Assembly (NCBI RefSeq): GCF_008329535.1
Contig: NZ_NPKR01000009.1
Coordinates: 248,001 to 312,000 of the forward strand
Direction of reading: 5' to 3'
From: Mycolicibacterium sp. P1-18
Lineage (GTDB): Bacteria > Actinomycetota > Actinomycetes > Mycobacteriales > Mycobacteriaceae
Length of the DNA stretch: 64,000 nucleotides
Shown here: in pieces, positions 1 to 9,389 of the stretch
Layout of the letters: every line of letters begins with the position of its first letter
How positions within the stretch are numbered: the first letter of the stretch is position 1
Translations under genes and position numbers: made by a program
Notes under the pieces: model-generated
Databases searched by the model: none
What the model was told of the DNA's origin: nothing
Seen by the model: only the letters and a program-made list of their open reading frames with translations

Positions 1-1554
1 CTCGCCCGGCTCGAATCCGCACCGCTCTTGCATCGCGGCGATCAGCTGCTCGTTGTGCATGTGACCGTCACCGAAGTTCCAGCCGATCGCGGTGCTGCAC
101 AGCCGCTCCCCCTCGGTGACCACGTAGTCGGCCTCCTCGCCGTCGGCCATCGCGCGGTGCACCAAGCTGAACAGCGCCCGCCCGTGGGTGTTCATCGCCC
201 GGAACGCGTAGCCGGAGTGCAGCATGACCAACGCCTGCTCGGGGCTGCCGTAGATGCGTTCCACCTGCGACTGCGGCATGCTCGCGATCGCGACCAGCCC
301 GGCCTTGATCTTTTCCTCGGCCGAGGGCTTCATGCACCACTGGGTGGTGTCCCAATTGCCGGCGTAGTACCGCATGCCGGGCAGGAAGGACACCTTGCGC
401 GGGAACAGGTTTCCCACCGCGACGGTGCCCGCCAGCACGGCGAACAGCACGATCGGCAGCGGACTGGTCAGATCGCCGAGGCCGATCTCCGCATGCCCGA
501 CGAACAGCGCGAGCACGCTGAACATCATGAAGACGTTCCACTCCAGCGGAACGCCCATCGGGATGGCCGACAGGATGCCGAAGTGGAACACCAGCATCAC
601 GAACGCCGCGATCGCGGTCGGCCAGCCGCCGTGGGTGAAGAACAGCACCAGCGGCACCAGACCCTCGACCACCGTGCTGAAGTGGGCCACCACCCGCGAG
701 ATCCGCCCCGGCCGCAGGTCGTCGGGGAACCTCTCGAAGAACGCCCGCTTGAACGACTTCGTGCGCACCAGTGGGCTGTTGGACATCATCGTCGAGATGA
801 CGAACGGGAAGTGCTTGTTGAGCTTGGAGGTGGCCGCGCCGACCCAGATCGCCAGGCACACCAGCTTGGCGGCGATGATCATGTCCACGCCGCCGAAGAG
901 GAACGCCACGGTGAACGACGCGTAGACCTCGCCGCGGGCGGCCAGGAAGATCACCTTGTCGCGCAGGCCGGCGACGGCGAGTACGCCAAGGATCGTCCAG
1001 ATCTGCCACGTCGGCAGCACCCCGACGGCGGTGCCGAGCGCGGGGATGGCGCCGGTGCCGTCTGAGAAGAGGGCGACGACGAGCACCACCAACAGGGCGC
1101 CGTAGAGCAGGACGTCCAGTGGGGTGCGGGCCGTGCCGCGGGTCAGCGGAATGCGCGTCGGCCACGGTGGCAGCCGGATCGTCCCCGGCCGCAGCCAGTA
1201 GAGGATCGACCCCATCGGCGGGAAGAACCGGTTGTTGAGCGGGCCGAACCCGCACCCCAGCCCGACCACCTCGAACAGCATCGTGAACAGCACGACCTTC
1301 TGGAACACGATCGGCTCGTCGTACCAGGACGTCACGTCGGCCAATCCACCGAGGCCCGAGGTGGCCACCGCGAACAGCGCGCCGGCCAGCACGTACAGCA
1401 GGATCTTGACCACGTAGAACAGGTGCAGCACCACCGGCGTGCCGAACCCCACCTCGGCCCAGTGGCGGGCCAGCGGCCGGATCCTCTCCGCGCGGGTGCC
1501 CTTGCTCCATTCGGCGAAGTCGACCACCGGCAGGTCGGGCTTGAGCAATCCCAT
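1..1554 (-). CDS. DUF3556 family polytopic membrane protein (3' part off window)
   Basis: The gene reads leftwards and leaves the window, so its C-terminus is missing; about 518 residues are visible of a family usually near 570-590. The protein begins MGLLKPDLPVVDFAEW and has several long hydrophobic stretches (for example LYVLAGALFAVATSGL and LLYGALLVVLVVALF). It also carries the conserved segment LGCGFGPLNNRFFPP followed by YWLRPGTIRLPPWP, which I recognise as DUF3556. Function is unknown. The start at 1554 is chosen because a TAGTCT -10 lies 7 nt upstream, giving a leaderless transcript. A perfect KstR-type operator overlaps that -10, so I infer control by the cholesterol-catabolism repressor. 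A TetR gene is divergent to it. Confidence 0.8.
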   Translation of the reverse strand, partial: MGLLKPDLPVVDFAEWSKGTRAERIRPLARHWAEVGFGTPVVLHLFYVVKILLYVLAGALFAVATSGLGGLADVTSWYDEPIVFQKVVLFTMLFEVVGLGCGFGPLNNRFFPPMGSILYWLRPGTIRLPPWPTRIPLTRGTARTPLDVLLYGALLVVLVVALFSDGTGAIPALGTAVGVLPTWQIWTILGVLAVAGLRDKVIFLAARGEVYASFTVAFLFGGVDMIIAAKLVCLAIWVGAATSKLNKHFPFVISTMMSNSPLVRTKSFKRAFFERFPDDLRPGRISRVVAHFSTVVEGLVPLVLFFTHGGWPTAIAAFVMLVFHFGILSAIPMGVPLEWNVFMMFSVLALFVGHAEIGLGDLTSPLPIVLFAVLAGTVAVGNLFPRKVSFLPGMRYYAGNWDTTQWCMKPSAEEKIKAGLVAIASMPQSQVERIYGSPEQALVMLHSGYAFRAMNTHGRALFSLVHRAMADGEEADYVVTEGERLCSTAIGWNFGDGHMHNEQLIAAMQERCGFEPGE

Positions 1555-1561
1555 GCCGGCC

Positions 1562-1567
1562 AGACTA
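1562..1567 (-). promoter_or_regulatory. -10 element of the DUF3556 gene
   Basis: On the minus strand the hexamer TAGTCT lies 7 nt before the ATG at 1554, the spacing of leaderless mycobacterial promoters. It overlaps the KstR-type box by two bases. Confidence 0.5.
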
Positions 1568-1579
1568 GAACGTGTTCTA
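1566..1579. promoter_or_regulatory. KstR-type operator
   Basis: TAGAACGTGTTCTA is a perfect palindrome apart from its central GT. It fits TNNAACNNGTTNNA, the known binding consensus of KstR, the TetR-family repressor of mycobacterial cholesterol catabolism. It lies 11 nt upstream of the DUF3556 start codon and overlaps the proposed -10. Binding itself is inferred. Confidence 0.75.
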
Positions 1580-1618
1580 GATGCGATGGGTCACTTTCCC
1601 GCGTTGCGTGACGTAAAG

Positions 1619-1638
1619 TTTGGACCTGTGGGTCCAAA
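1619..1638. promoter_or_regulatory. 8-bp inverted repeat, probable TetR autoregulatory operator
   Basis: TTTGGACC and GGTCCAAA form a perfect 8-bp inverted repeat around TGTG. It starts within a possible -10 (TAAAGT, 1614-1619) and covers the GTG at 1628, so a bound dimer would block transcription of the adjacent TetR gene. Autoregulation is inferred from position. Confidence 0.6.
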
Positions 1639-2251
1639 CGGCGGGGTGACGACGGCGGACCCGGCCGTCCAGCGGCTCACCCCGAAGGGCCGCGCGACGC
1701 GGCAACGCATCGTCGACGGCGCGGCCGCCGAGATCCGGGTGCGCGGCGCCGTCGCCACCACGCTCGAAGACGTCATGGCGCACACCGCCACCTCGAAGAG
1801 CCAACTCTTCCACTACTTTCCCGGCGGCAAGGACCAACTGCTGCTGGCCGTCGCCGAGCAGGAAGCGGCCCGGGTGCTCAGCGACCAGCAGCCCCACCTC
1901 GGCCAGCTCGTCTCGTGGGCGGCGTGGCAGCGGTGGCGCGACACCGTCGTCGAGCGGTACCGCCAGCAGGGCCAACTCTGCCCGCTGTCGACCGTGATGT
2001 CGGAGATCGGCCGCACGCCCGGGGCCCAGGCCGTCACGGCGACCCTGATCGACCAGTGGCGCGCGGAGATCGAGGCCGGCGTGCGGGCCATGCAGGCCCA
2101 GGGCAAGGTCGACGCCGGCGTGGACGCGTCGCGCGCGGCGGCGGCGCTGTTGGCGGGCATTCAGGGCGGCGTGCTGGTGCTGATGAGCACCGGCGACCTC
2201 GGCTACCTGGAGGCCGCGCTGGACGTCGGCATCGCCGCGCTGCGGGGCTAG
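1628..2251 (+). CDS. TetR/AcrR family transcriptional regulator
   Basis: This is a one-component repressor of about 207 residues. The N-terminal helix-turn-helix is clear: RQRIVDGAAAEIRVRGAVAT, then TLEDVMAHTATSKSQLFHYF, the usual TetR recognition helix ending in HYF. The C-terminal part ends in an amphipathic alanine-rich helix (SRAAAALLAGIQGGVLV) typical of TetR_C domains. GTG 1628 and GTG 1646 are both possible starts. The first fits a leaderless promoter and lies inside a perfect inverted repeat that is probably its own operator. The 3' end shares the palindrome CTAG with the stop of the convergent WS/DGAT-like gene. The ligand is unknown; the divergent DUF3556 gene may be a second target. 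Confidence 0.85.
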   Translation: MGPNGGVTTADPAVQRLTPKGRATRQRIVDGAAAEIRVRGAVATTLEDVMAHTATSKSQLFHYFPGGKDQLLLAVAEQEAARVLSDQQPHLGQLVSWAAWQRWRDTVVERYRQQGQLCPLSTVMSEIGRTPGAQAVTATLIDQWRAEIEAGVRAMQAQGKVDAGVDASRAAAALLAGIQGGVLVLMSTGDLGYLEAALDVGIAALRG

Positions 2252-3525
2252 GTCGCCGAGAGCGCGGCGCCGAGCCTGGCGACGTAGTCGTCGATTCCGT
2301 CGGGGCCACCCAGCGCCGACTCGGCGGCGTGCACGCCGATCGTCACGGTGTCGCCGACACCTCCGACCACGTGGGTCAGGCCCATCATCGGCGACAGTCC
2401 CGCGAAGGCGGTGGCCACCGCGACCGGCGCGCCACCGAAGCTGAAGTCGGCGGCGCCGAAGTTCACGCTGGACACCACGGTGTTGCCCGTCACCGCCGCG
2501 GCACGGACGTCGGCGTCGAACGTGCCCATCCCCCAACGCAACAGCCTCGCGGGCGTGGCGGCGAACGCCACGTCGGCGGCACGCAACGCCGGGTGGCCGG
2601 CGCGCAACCGCCGCGCCGCCAGGTCGTCGGCGATGCGAACGATCCGCTCCGGCGCGGGCAGATCCGGATACAGGCCCACGCCGACGTTGCCGAAGTGGTT
2701 GTGGCCCAGCCGTGGTGGCGGCTTGGTCATCGGCACCTCGGCGCCGAGCGTCGACGCGTCGTCGCCAAGTGCCGCCAGGCGCGCGGCGAGGGCACCCGAC
2801 ACCGCGGAGAGGACGGCCACCGTCACCGTGGCATCCCCGAGTTCGGAGCGCCGTTGCACGACGGTGCGGAGGCTGCGCGGCCCCGCCGGCCGGTCGTTGG
2901 TGCGCAGCAGCGGCCGGAGCTCCGCCTGCGCGGGAACGGCCCCGGACTCGACGTCGGCGATCAGCCTGCGGTGCGCCCGGGCGGCACGAAAACCCGCCAG
3001 CGGCAGGCGGACCGGGCTGGTCGACGGCGGACGGATCGCGGGCAGGTCGACATGGGTTCGGCCGAACATCAGCGCCGCATGCGCCGACGTGCGGCCGCCG
3101 CCACCAAGGGCGTGGGAGATCTGCAGGACCGCGACGGTGCCGGGACCGTCCACCCCGGGCACCGCGTCGACGTCGGTGAACACGTGCAGCCGCCACGCCC
3201 TGTCCGTGGCGTCCAACGGAACCGCGGTCAGCGCCCCGACCGCGGCCAGGCACGCCGCCCAGGTGCGCTCCTCCAGGTCGTGCACCACGAACTGCGACCG
3301 GTCGACGTCGCGGCGCACCCAGCGCGGGTAACCCCACGAGCCGCCGTCGTCGACGCGCACCGACAGCTCGGGGCAGCCGCGGGCGCGGGCCTCGAGCACC
3401 TCGAGGGTGTGGGCCACGTCGGCGGGGCCGCCCGCGAAGCCGAACAGCAGGACGGTGTCGTTCGGGATCTTGCCGGCCAGCCAGAACGTCTGCGCGTCGA
3501 TCGGCGTCAGCCGCTCCTGCGTCAT
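2248..3525 (-). CDS. WS/DGAT-like (DUF1298) protein with degenerate acyltransferase motif
   Basis: This is a 425-residue protein of the wax-ester synthase/diacylglycerol acyltransferase superfamily. The C-terminal DUF1298-like region is recognisable (VSSVNFGAADFSFGGAPV, then a long Gly/Val segment). The catalytic HHxxxDG motif is altered to S-H-A-L-G-G-G at residues 137-143. The second, catalytic histidine (His138) is kept, but the first His is Ser and the Asp is Gly. Mycobacterial WS/DGAT enzymes make triacylglycerol and wax esters from acyl-CoA; with this motif, reduced or different acyl-transfer chemistry is likely. It is transcribed divergently from the SDR at 3549 through overlapping -10 elements, with a leaderless ATG at 3525. 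Confidence 0.7.
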   Translation of the reverse strand: MTQERLTPIDAQTFWLAGKIPNDTVLLFGFAGGPADVAHTLEVLEARARGCPELSVRVDDGGSWGYPRWVRRDVDRSQFVVHDLEERTWAACLAAVGALTAVPLDATDRAWRLHVFTDVDAVPGVDGPGTVAVLQISHALGGGGRTSAHAALMFGRTHVDLPAIRPPSTSPVRLPLAGFRAARAHRRLIADVESGAVPAQAELRPLLRTNDRPAGPRSLRTVVQRRSELGDATVTVAVLSAVSGALAARLAALGDDASTLGAEVPMTKPPPRLGHNHFGNVGVGLYPDLPAPERIVRIADDLAARRLRAGHPALRAADVAFAATPARLLRWGMGTFDADVRAAAVTGNTVVSSVNFGAADFSFGGAPVAVATAFAGLSPMMGLTHVVGGVGDTVTIGVHAAESALGGPDGIDDYVARLGAALSAT

Positions 3526-3532
3526 GCGCCCA

Positions 3533-3542
3533 AGGCTAGGCT
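3533..3542. promoter_or_regulatory. Bidirectional promoter: two -10 elements sharing TA
   Basis: AGGCTAGGCT reads as TAGGCT on the plus strand (6 nt before the SDR ATG at 3549) and as TAGCCT on the minus strand (7 nt before the ATG at 3525). The two hexamers share the TA at 3537-3538, so RNA polymerase could serve only one direction at a time. Confidence 0.6.
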
Positions 3543-3548
3543 GCGGCC

Positions 3549-4338
<790 letters not shown>

Positions 4339-4352
<14 letters not shown>

Positions 4353-5268
4353 CACCCGCTCCGACGAAGTCGACGATGCGGTGCGCCACGTCATCCGGCC
4401 GGTCCAGCTGCATGAAGTGTCCTGCGCCGGGGACGATCTCGGCCCGGCTGCCCGGCGGCAGCGACGGCTCCACCCACCGCGTGTAGTCCGCCGAGGCGCA
4501 GCCGTCGTCGGAGCCGTGCAGGTACAGCGTCGGCAGGCGAAGGGGTTCCAGCCAGTGCTCGTGCAACTCGGCGTAGCGCGGCGGTGGTGTGCTTCCGCGG
4601 ATGGCCGCCCGGTAGTACCCGAGGGCGGCACGCCAGTTGTCGGGCGCGCCGATCGCATCGAGCACCAGGGCCACGTCCTCGTCGGCGACGTAGGACGGCG
4701 ACCACTGACGCCACAGCCGGGGCACCACCCACGACGCGGAACGCTCGGGCAGCAGCGGCAATTGGAAGAACATGATGTACCAGCTCCGCAACAGCTGGCG
4801 AGGGAGCTGGGCGGCCAGCTTGCCGGCGTCGGGCAGCCGACCGATCGGCCGGAAGGCGCCGGCGGGCGGCACCGACATGATGACCGCCTTGCGGAACGGG
4901 CTGTCGGGCATGGCCGCCAGCCCGGCGCCCGTGATCGCCCCCCAGTCGTGTCCGACCAGGACGTCCCGACCGGTCGGGCCTGCGGCGTCGAGCACGCGCA
5001 GGGCGTCGTCCATCAGGGCGCCGACGTGGTAGCTGCCGTCGGCCGAGGTCGACGACGGGGCGTACCCGCGCATGAACGGCGCCACCACCCGCCACCCCGC
5101 GTCCACCAGCGTCGGCGCCACCTTGCGCCAGCCGTGTGCGGTGTCGGGAAAGCCGTGCAGACACAAGGCAATCGGGGCGTCGTCGGCACCCCAGCTCAAT
5201 GCTCTGAGGTGGACGTCCGGAGTGGGAACGTCCAGCCAGTGCGGTTCGGTCTTCGTGTCGTCTGCCAT
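4339..5268 (-). CDS. Alpha/beta-hydrolase, epoxide hydrolase-like
   Basis: This is an alpha/beta-hydrolase of 309 residues. The oxyanion segment LHGFPDTAHGW, the motif RGYAPSS and the nucleophile elbow GHDWGAITG (Asp nucleophile) are the epoxide hydrolase signature. The late GAGHFMQLDRP supplies the catalytic His. It probably opens an epoxide or dehalogenates a hydrophobic substrate; the substrate cannot be read. The start at 5268 is preferred over an in-frame ATG at 5349 because GAAGGGG lies 6 nt upstream. It is divergent from another alpha/beta-hydrolase at 5343. Confidence 0.85.
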
Positions 5269-5342
5269 GCGTGCCCCTTCAGCGTCGACCCGTACGTCGA
5301 ACTCAACGTACCGGCCGACGTGCGGCGTTGTAACGTGCGAGC

Positions 5343-6200
5343 ATGGCAAGCAGCACGCTGACGACGGTGGAGTTCCGCGGTGCGGACGATCTCGCGCTCG
5401 TCGCCGACGAGTGGAACCGGGGCGTCGGCACCGCCGACGGGCGGCCGTCCATCCTGATGCTGCACGGCGGCGGTCAGAACAGGTATTCGTGGAAGAACAC
5501 GGGCCAGGTGCTCGCCGACGACGGGTTTCACGTCGTCGCGCTCGACAGCCGCGGCCACGGCGACAGCGACCGCTCGCCGACCGCCGACTACTCCGTCGAC
5601 TCCCTCTGCGCCGACACGTTGCGCGTGGTCGACCAGATCGGCGGACCGACAGTGCTGATCGGCGCCAGCATGGGCGGGCTCACGGGCATCCTCGCCGCGC
5701 ACGAGGCGGGCGCCGACGTGATCAGCAAGCTGGTGCTGGTCGACGTCGTCCCCCGGTTCGAGAAGGACGGCAGCGCCCGCATCCGCGACTTCATGTTCAG
5801 TGGGGTCGACGGTTTCGAGTCGCTCGAGCAGGCGGCCGACGCCGTCTCCGCCTACCTGCCACACCGCGCCAAGCCGCGCAGCCCGGAGGGGTTGAAGAAG
5901 AACCTGCGGCTGCGCGACGGCCGGTGGTACTGGCACTGGGATCCGGCGTTCCTCACCAAACCCGCCGACGATCCGTTCGTCCGGATGGACATGCTCGAAC
6001 AGGCCGCGATCGACCTTCGGATCCCAATCCTGTTGATCCGCGGCAAGTTGTCGGACGTGGTGAGCACCGAGGGCGTGCAGGACTTCCTCGCCAAGGTGCC
6101 GCGGGCGGAGTTCGTCGAACTCTCCGACGCCGGCCACACCGCTGCCGGCGACGACAACGACGCGTTCACCGACGTCGTGGTGGAGTTCGTCAACCGATGA
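5343..6200 (+). CDS. Alpha/beta-hydrolase (Ser nucleophile)
   Basis: This 285-residue alpha/beta-hydrolase has the oxyanion motif LHGGGQNRYSW, then DSRGHGDSDRSP, the elbow GASMGGLTG with a Ser nucleophile and the C-terminal catalytic His in SDAGHTAAGD. It resembles mycobacterial peroxidase/esterase-like hydrolases; the substrate is unknown. Its TGA overlaps the ATG of the following kinase/aminotransferase-like fusion in an ATGA junction, so the two are translationally coupled and probably act on related molecules. Confidence 0.87.
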   Translation: MASSTLTTVEFRGADDLALVADEWNRGVGTADGRPSILMLHGGGQNRYSWKNTGQVLADDGFHVVALDSRGHGDSDRSPTADYSVDSLCADTLRVVDQIGGPTVLIGASMGGLTGILAAHEAGADVISKLVLVDVVPRFEKDGSARIRDFMFSGVDGFESLEQAADAVSAYLPHRAKPRSPEGLKKNLRLRDGRWYWHWDPAFLTKPADDPFVRMDMLEQAAIDLRIPILLIRGKLSDVVSTEGVQDFLAKVPRAEFVELSDAGHTAAGDDNDAFTDVVVEFVNR

Positions 6201-9115
6201 GCGCCGCCCCCCGTGTGGCCGGCTTCAACTTCCTCGAGTCACCCGAGCTGCCGGCGCCCGAGGTCGGCGACGAGGGGGCCGTCCGGGTGTTGGCCACCCA
6301 CTACGGCCTGACCACGAGGGTCACACCCCTCGGCAGCAACCAGGACAAGAACTTTCTGGTCTACGACGGCGAGGACCAGCTGCTCGGCGTTCTGAAGATC
6401 GCCAACACCGCCTTCACCGCAACCGAACTCGCCGCGCAGGACGCCGCCGCCGAGGCCATCGCCACCGCGGAGCCGACGCTGCGGGTCGCGGTGCCGCTAC
6501 CCAACCTTGCGGGCGAACCGTCCACGACGGTCACCGATCTGATGGACGGGACCGCGCACGTCCGGCTGCTGCCCTTCATCGGCGGTGGCACGCTGGTGGA
6601 CAGGGGGTACCTGTCGCCCGCGGTCGTCGCCGGCATGGGCGAGCTGGCCGGGCGGGTCAGCTTGGCGCTGAGGGAGTTTCGGCATCCGGGTCTGGACCGC
6701 GCCCTGCAGTGGGACCTTCGCTATGGTCACGACGTCGTCATGGCCCTCGTCGCGCACATCGCCGACGCGTCGGCCCGGGAACGCCTGAGCACCGCCGCCG
6801 CCGAGGCGTGGTCGAGGATCGCGCCCCTGGCCGACGACCTGCCCCGACAGGCGGTGCACCTCGACCTGACCGACGCCAACGTCGTCGCGGCGGCGACCAC
6901 CGGTCATCCGGACGGCGTCATCGACTTCGGCGACCTGTCCGACACCTGGGCGGTGTCCGAGGTCGCCGTCACCCTGTCCTCGGTGCTCGGCCATCCCGGC
7001 GCCGACCCCACCTCGATTCTGCCCGGCGTCAAGGCCTTTCACGCGGTCCGTCCGCTGAGCTCGGCCGAGGCCGACGTGATCTGGCCGCTGCTGGTGTTGC
7101 GCACCGCGGTGCTCATCGTCAGCGGCGCCCAGCAAATCGTGCTGGATCCGGACAACGAGTATCTGACCAACCAGTCCGACGACGAGATCCGCATGTTCGA
7201 GCAGGCGACGTCCGTGCCGCTGGACGTGATGACGGCCGTCATCCGGGCCGAACTCGGCCTCGCCGAGGAGCTGGCTCCGGTGCCAGGGTTGCTGATTCCG
7301 GGCCTGGACGCCGCCACCGTACGAACCCTCGACCTCACCACCGTCTCCGAGGTGTTCGACGACGCCCCGGAGGACTTCGTCGCCCCGGCGTTCGAGGACG
7401 TGCTGGCGCGCAGGGCGGTCGACGACGGCGCGGAGTTGGTCGTCACCCAGTTCGGCGAACCGCACCTGACCCGGGCACCGCTGTTGAGCCAGGAATCGCC
7501 CGCCGTGGTGGCCACCGGCGTGTCGCTGTGGCCGGCCGCAGACGTCACGTTGACGGCGCCGTGGGCGGGTGACGTCGTCCGGTCCGAGAGCGAATTCACG
7601 CTGCGGGGCGTGGAATACGAGATGACGGTCACCGGTGTGCCGACGGGCGACCGCGTCGAGGCCGGCGCGGCGTTGACCACCGCCGCCGCGGGCGGGTGGA
7701 CCACCGTGAGCATCCGGCCGGCAGGCGCACCGGTGGCCCCGGCCTTCACGAGGGCCGAGCTGGCCCCGGGCTGGCTGGCCCTGACGCGGAACCTGCGTCC
7801 GCTGCTGGGTCTGCCCGAGATCCCACGCCCCGACGCGCACGATCTGTTGACGCGTCGCGACGAGAGCTTCGCCCGGGTGCAGGAGCACTACTACGCCGAC
7901 CCGCCGCAGATCGAACGCGGCCGCCGGCACTACCTGATGTCGACGGCGGGTCGGGTGTACCTCGACATGGTCAACAACGTCACGGTGTTGGGGCACGCGC
8001 ATCCGCGGATCGCGGAGGTCGCGGCGCGGCAGTTGCGGCGGCTGAACACCAACTCCCGCTTCAACTACGAGGCGGTCGTCGAGTTCAGCGAACGTCTCGC
8101 GGCCACGCTGCCGGAGCCGCTGGACACCGTCTTCCTGGTGAACTCTGGTTCGGAGGCAAGCGATTTGGCGCTGCGTTTGGCGATCGCGGTGTCGGGGCGA
8201 CCGGACGTGATCGCCGTCGGCGAGGCCTACCACGGGTGGACGTATGCGACAGACGCGGTGTCGACCTCGACGGCCGACAATCCGAATGCGCTGACCACCC
8301 GTCCGGACTGGATCCACGTGGTGGAGTCCCCCAACAGCTTTCGCGGCACTTACCGCGGAGACGACGCCAGTCGGTACGCCCCCGATGCGGTGGCCCAAGT
8401 GGCCGAGATGGTCGCGGCAGGACGCCCCCCGGCGGGGTTCATCTGCGAGTCGGTGTATGGGAATGCCGGCGGGATGGCGTTGCCCGACGGGTATCTGGCG
8501 CAGGTGTACGCGGCGGTGCGGGAGGCGGGCGGGTTCGCCGTCGCGGACGAAGTGCAGGTCGGCTACGGCCGCCTCGGCGAGTGGTTCTGGGGTTTCGACC
8601 AGCAGCAGGTCGTGCCCGACATCGTGTCGATCGCCAAGTCGACGGGCAACGGGTATCCGCTGGGCGCGGTGATCACCAGCCGGGCGATCGCCGAGGCGTT
8701 CAGCTCGCAGGGGTACTTCTTCTCGTCGACCGGTGGCAGCCCGCTGTCCTGTGCGATCGGCCTGACCGTACTCGACGTGCTGCGCGAGGAAGATCTGCAG
8801 GGCAACGCATCCCGGGTCGGACGCCACCTCAAGGGCCGGTTGCTGGCCCTGCGCGAGAGGCACCCCATCATCGGCACCGTGCACGGCATGGGGCTCTACC
8901 TCGGCGTCGAGATGGTCCGCGATCCGGAGACCCTGGAGCCGGCCACCGAGGAGACGGCCGCCATCTGCGATCGGATGCTCGAACTCGGGGTGGTCATCCA
9001 GCCGACCGGCGACCGGCAGAACATCTTGAAGACCAAGCCGCCGCTGTGCCTCGACGTGACGGGCGCGGACTTCTACGTCGACGCGTTGGACCGGGTGCTC
9101 ACCGAGGGTTGGTGA
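6197..9115 (+). CDS. Fused APH-type kinase / class III aminotransferase-like phospho-lyase
   Basis: This is a 972-residue, three-part protein. Residues ~25-330 are an aminoglycoside-phosphotransferase-like kinase with the catalytic loop HLDLTDAN (221-228) and metal motif DFGD (243-246). Residues ~440-510 form a small beta-rich linker containing LTAPWAGDVV. Residues ~555-972 are a class III PLP enzyme with NSGSEASD (649-656), the PLP-pyridine Asp in VADEVQVG (Asp784) and Schiff-base Lys814 in SIAKSTGNG. The same two activities exist as separate proteins in animals: hydroxylysine kinase plus 5-phosphohydroxylysine or phosphoethanolamine phospho-lyase. I infer that one half phosphorylates an amino alcohol and the other eliminates phosphate and ammonia. 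It is coupled to the upstream hydrolase by a 4-bp overlap. Confidence 0.85.
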   Translation: MSAAPRVAGFNFLESPELPAPEVGDEGAVRVLATHYGLTTRVTPLGSNQDKNFLVYDGEDQLLGVLKIANTAFTATELAAQDAAAEAIATAEPTLRVAVPLPNLAGEPSTTVTDLMDGTAHVRLLPFIGGGTLVDRGYLSPAVVAGMGELAGRVSLALREFRHPGLDRALQWDLRYGHDVVMALVAHIADASARERLSTAAAEAWSRIAPLADDLPRQAVHLDLTDANVVAAATTGHPDGVIDFGDLSDTWAVSEVAVTLSSVLGHPGADPTSILPGVKAFHAVRPLSSAEADVIWPLLVLRTAVLIVSGAQQIVLDPDNEYLTNQSDDEIRMFEQATSVPLDVMTAVIRAELGLAEELAPVPGLLIPGLDAATVRTLDLTTVSEVFDDAPEDFVAPAFEDVLARRAVDDGAELVVTQFGEPHLTRAPLLSQESPAVVATGVSLWPAADVTLTAPWAGDVVRSESEFTLRGVEYEMTVTGVPTGDRVEAGAALTTAAAGGWTTVSIRPAGAPVAPAFTRAELAPGWLALTRNLRPLLGLPEIPRPDAHDLLTRRDESFARVQEHYYADPPQIERGRRHYLMSTAGRVYLDMVNNVTVLGHAHPRIAEVAARQLRRLNTNSRFNYEAVVEFSERLAATLPEPLDTVFLVNSGSEASDLALRLAIAVSGRPDVIAVGEAYHGWTYATDAVSTSTADNPNALTTRPDWIHVVESPNSFRGTYRGDDASRYAPDAVAQVAEMVAAGRPPAGFICESVYGNAGGMALPDGYLAQVYAAVREAGGFAVADEVQVGYGRLGEWFWGFDQQQVVPDIVSIAKSTGNGYPLGAVITSRAIAEAFSSQGYFFSSTGGSPLSCAIGLTVLDVLREEDLQGNASRVGRHLKGRLLALRERHPIIGTVHGMGLYLGVEMVRDPETLEPATEETAAICDRMLELGVVIQPTGDRQNILKTKPPLCLDVTGADFYVDALDRVLTEGW

Positions 9116-9210
9116 ATGCCGGGGTGGTTGTCTTTCGGGGCCTCTGGGCCGACCCTGATCTCGAGACGATCCTGAACCACTTCACCGAAGACGCGCGTCA
9201 CGGATGGCCT

Positions 9211-9253
9211 GGCGGCCGGCGGCTCACGGAGCCGTTTCACGGTCTCGGCCGCC
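9211..9253 (+). terminator. Nested hairpin downstream of the kinase-lyase operon
   Basis: GGCGGCCG (9211-9218) pairs with CGGCCGCC (9246-9253), and an inner stem GGCTC/GAGCC spans 9221-9233. It lies about 95 nt past the stop. No T tract follows, which is common for mycobacterial terminators, so the role is tentative. Nothing else is seen between 9116 and 9377. Confidence 0.35.
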
Positions 9254-9377
9254 GGCGGAGCTCTCCGTCGCATAGTGGGCCTGCCCGCCTCTGAGCGAAT
9301 TGAGGGTTGCCCCAAACCTCCGGTGTCACATCGGTTTCAGGAGTCACAGACCCAGGTTTCTTGTCGGTGGGTCGTAC

Positions 9378-9383
9378 TAGTGT
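9378..9383 (+). promoter_or_regulatory. -10 element of the DUF222/HNH gene
   Basis: TAGTGT stands 6 nt before the ATG at 9390, giving a leaderless transcript. Confidence 0.5.
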
Positions 9384-9389
9384 TCGAGT

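Noticed and set aside
68..1510. A 480-codon frame on the minus strand rich in Arg, Gly and Ala
   Set aside because: It is out of frame with the DUF3556 protein, which has proper membrane helices and family motifs in the same place. High-GC genomes produce such shadows.
5290..5335. Possible KstR-like site in the divergent hydrolase promoter (GAACTCAACG and GTTGTAACG)
   Set aside because: Neither half-site pair fits TNNAACNNGTTNNA; spacing and orientation are wrong.
6497..8884. A 795-codon minus-strand frame opposite the kinase-lyase fusion
   Set aside because: Composition is Arg/Gly/His-rich without domains, and the plus strand carries two intact enzyme domains over the whole stretch.
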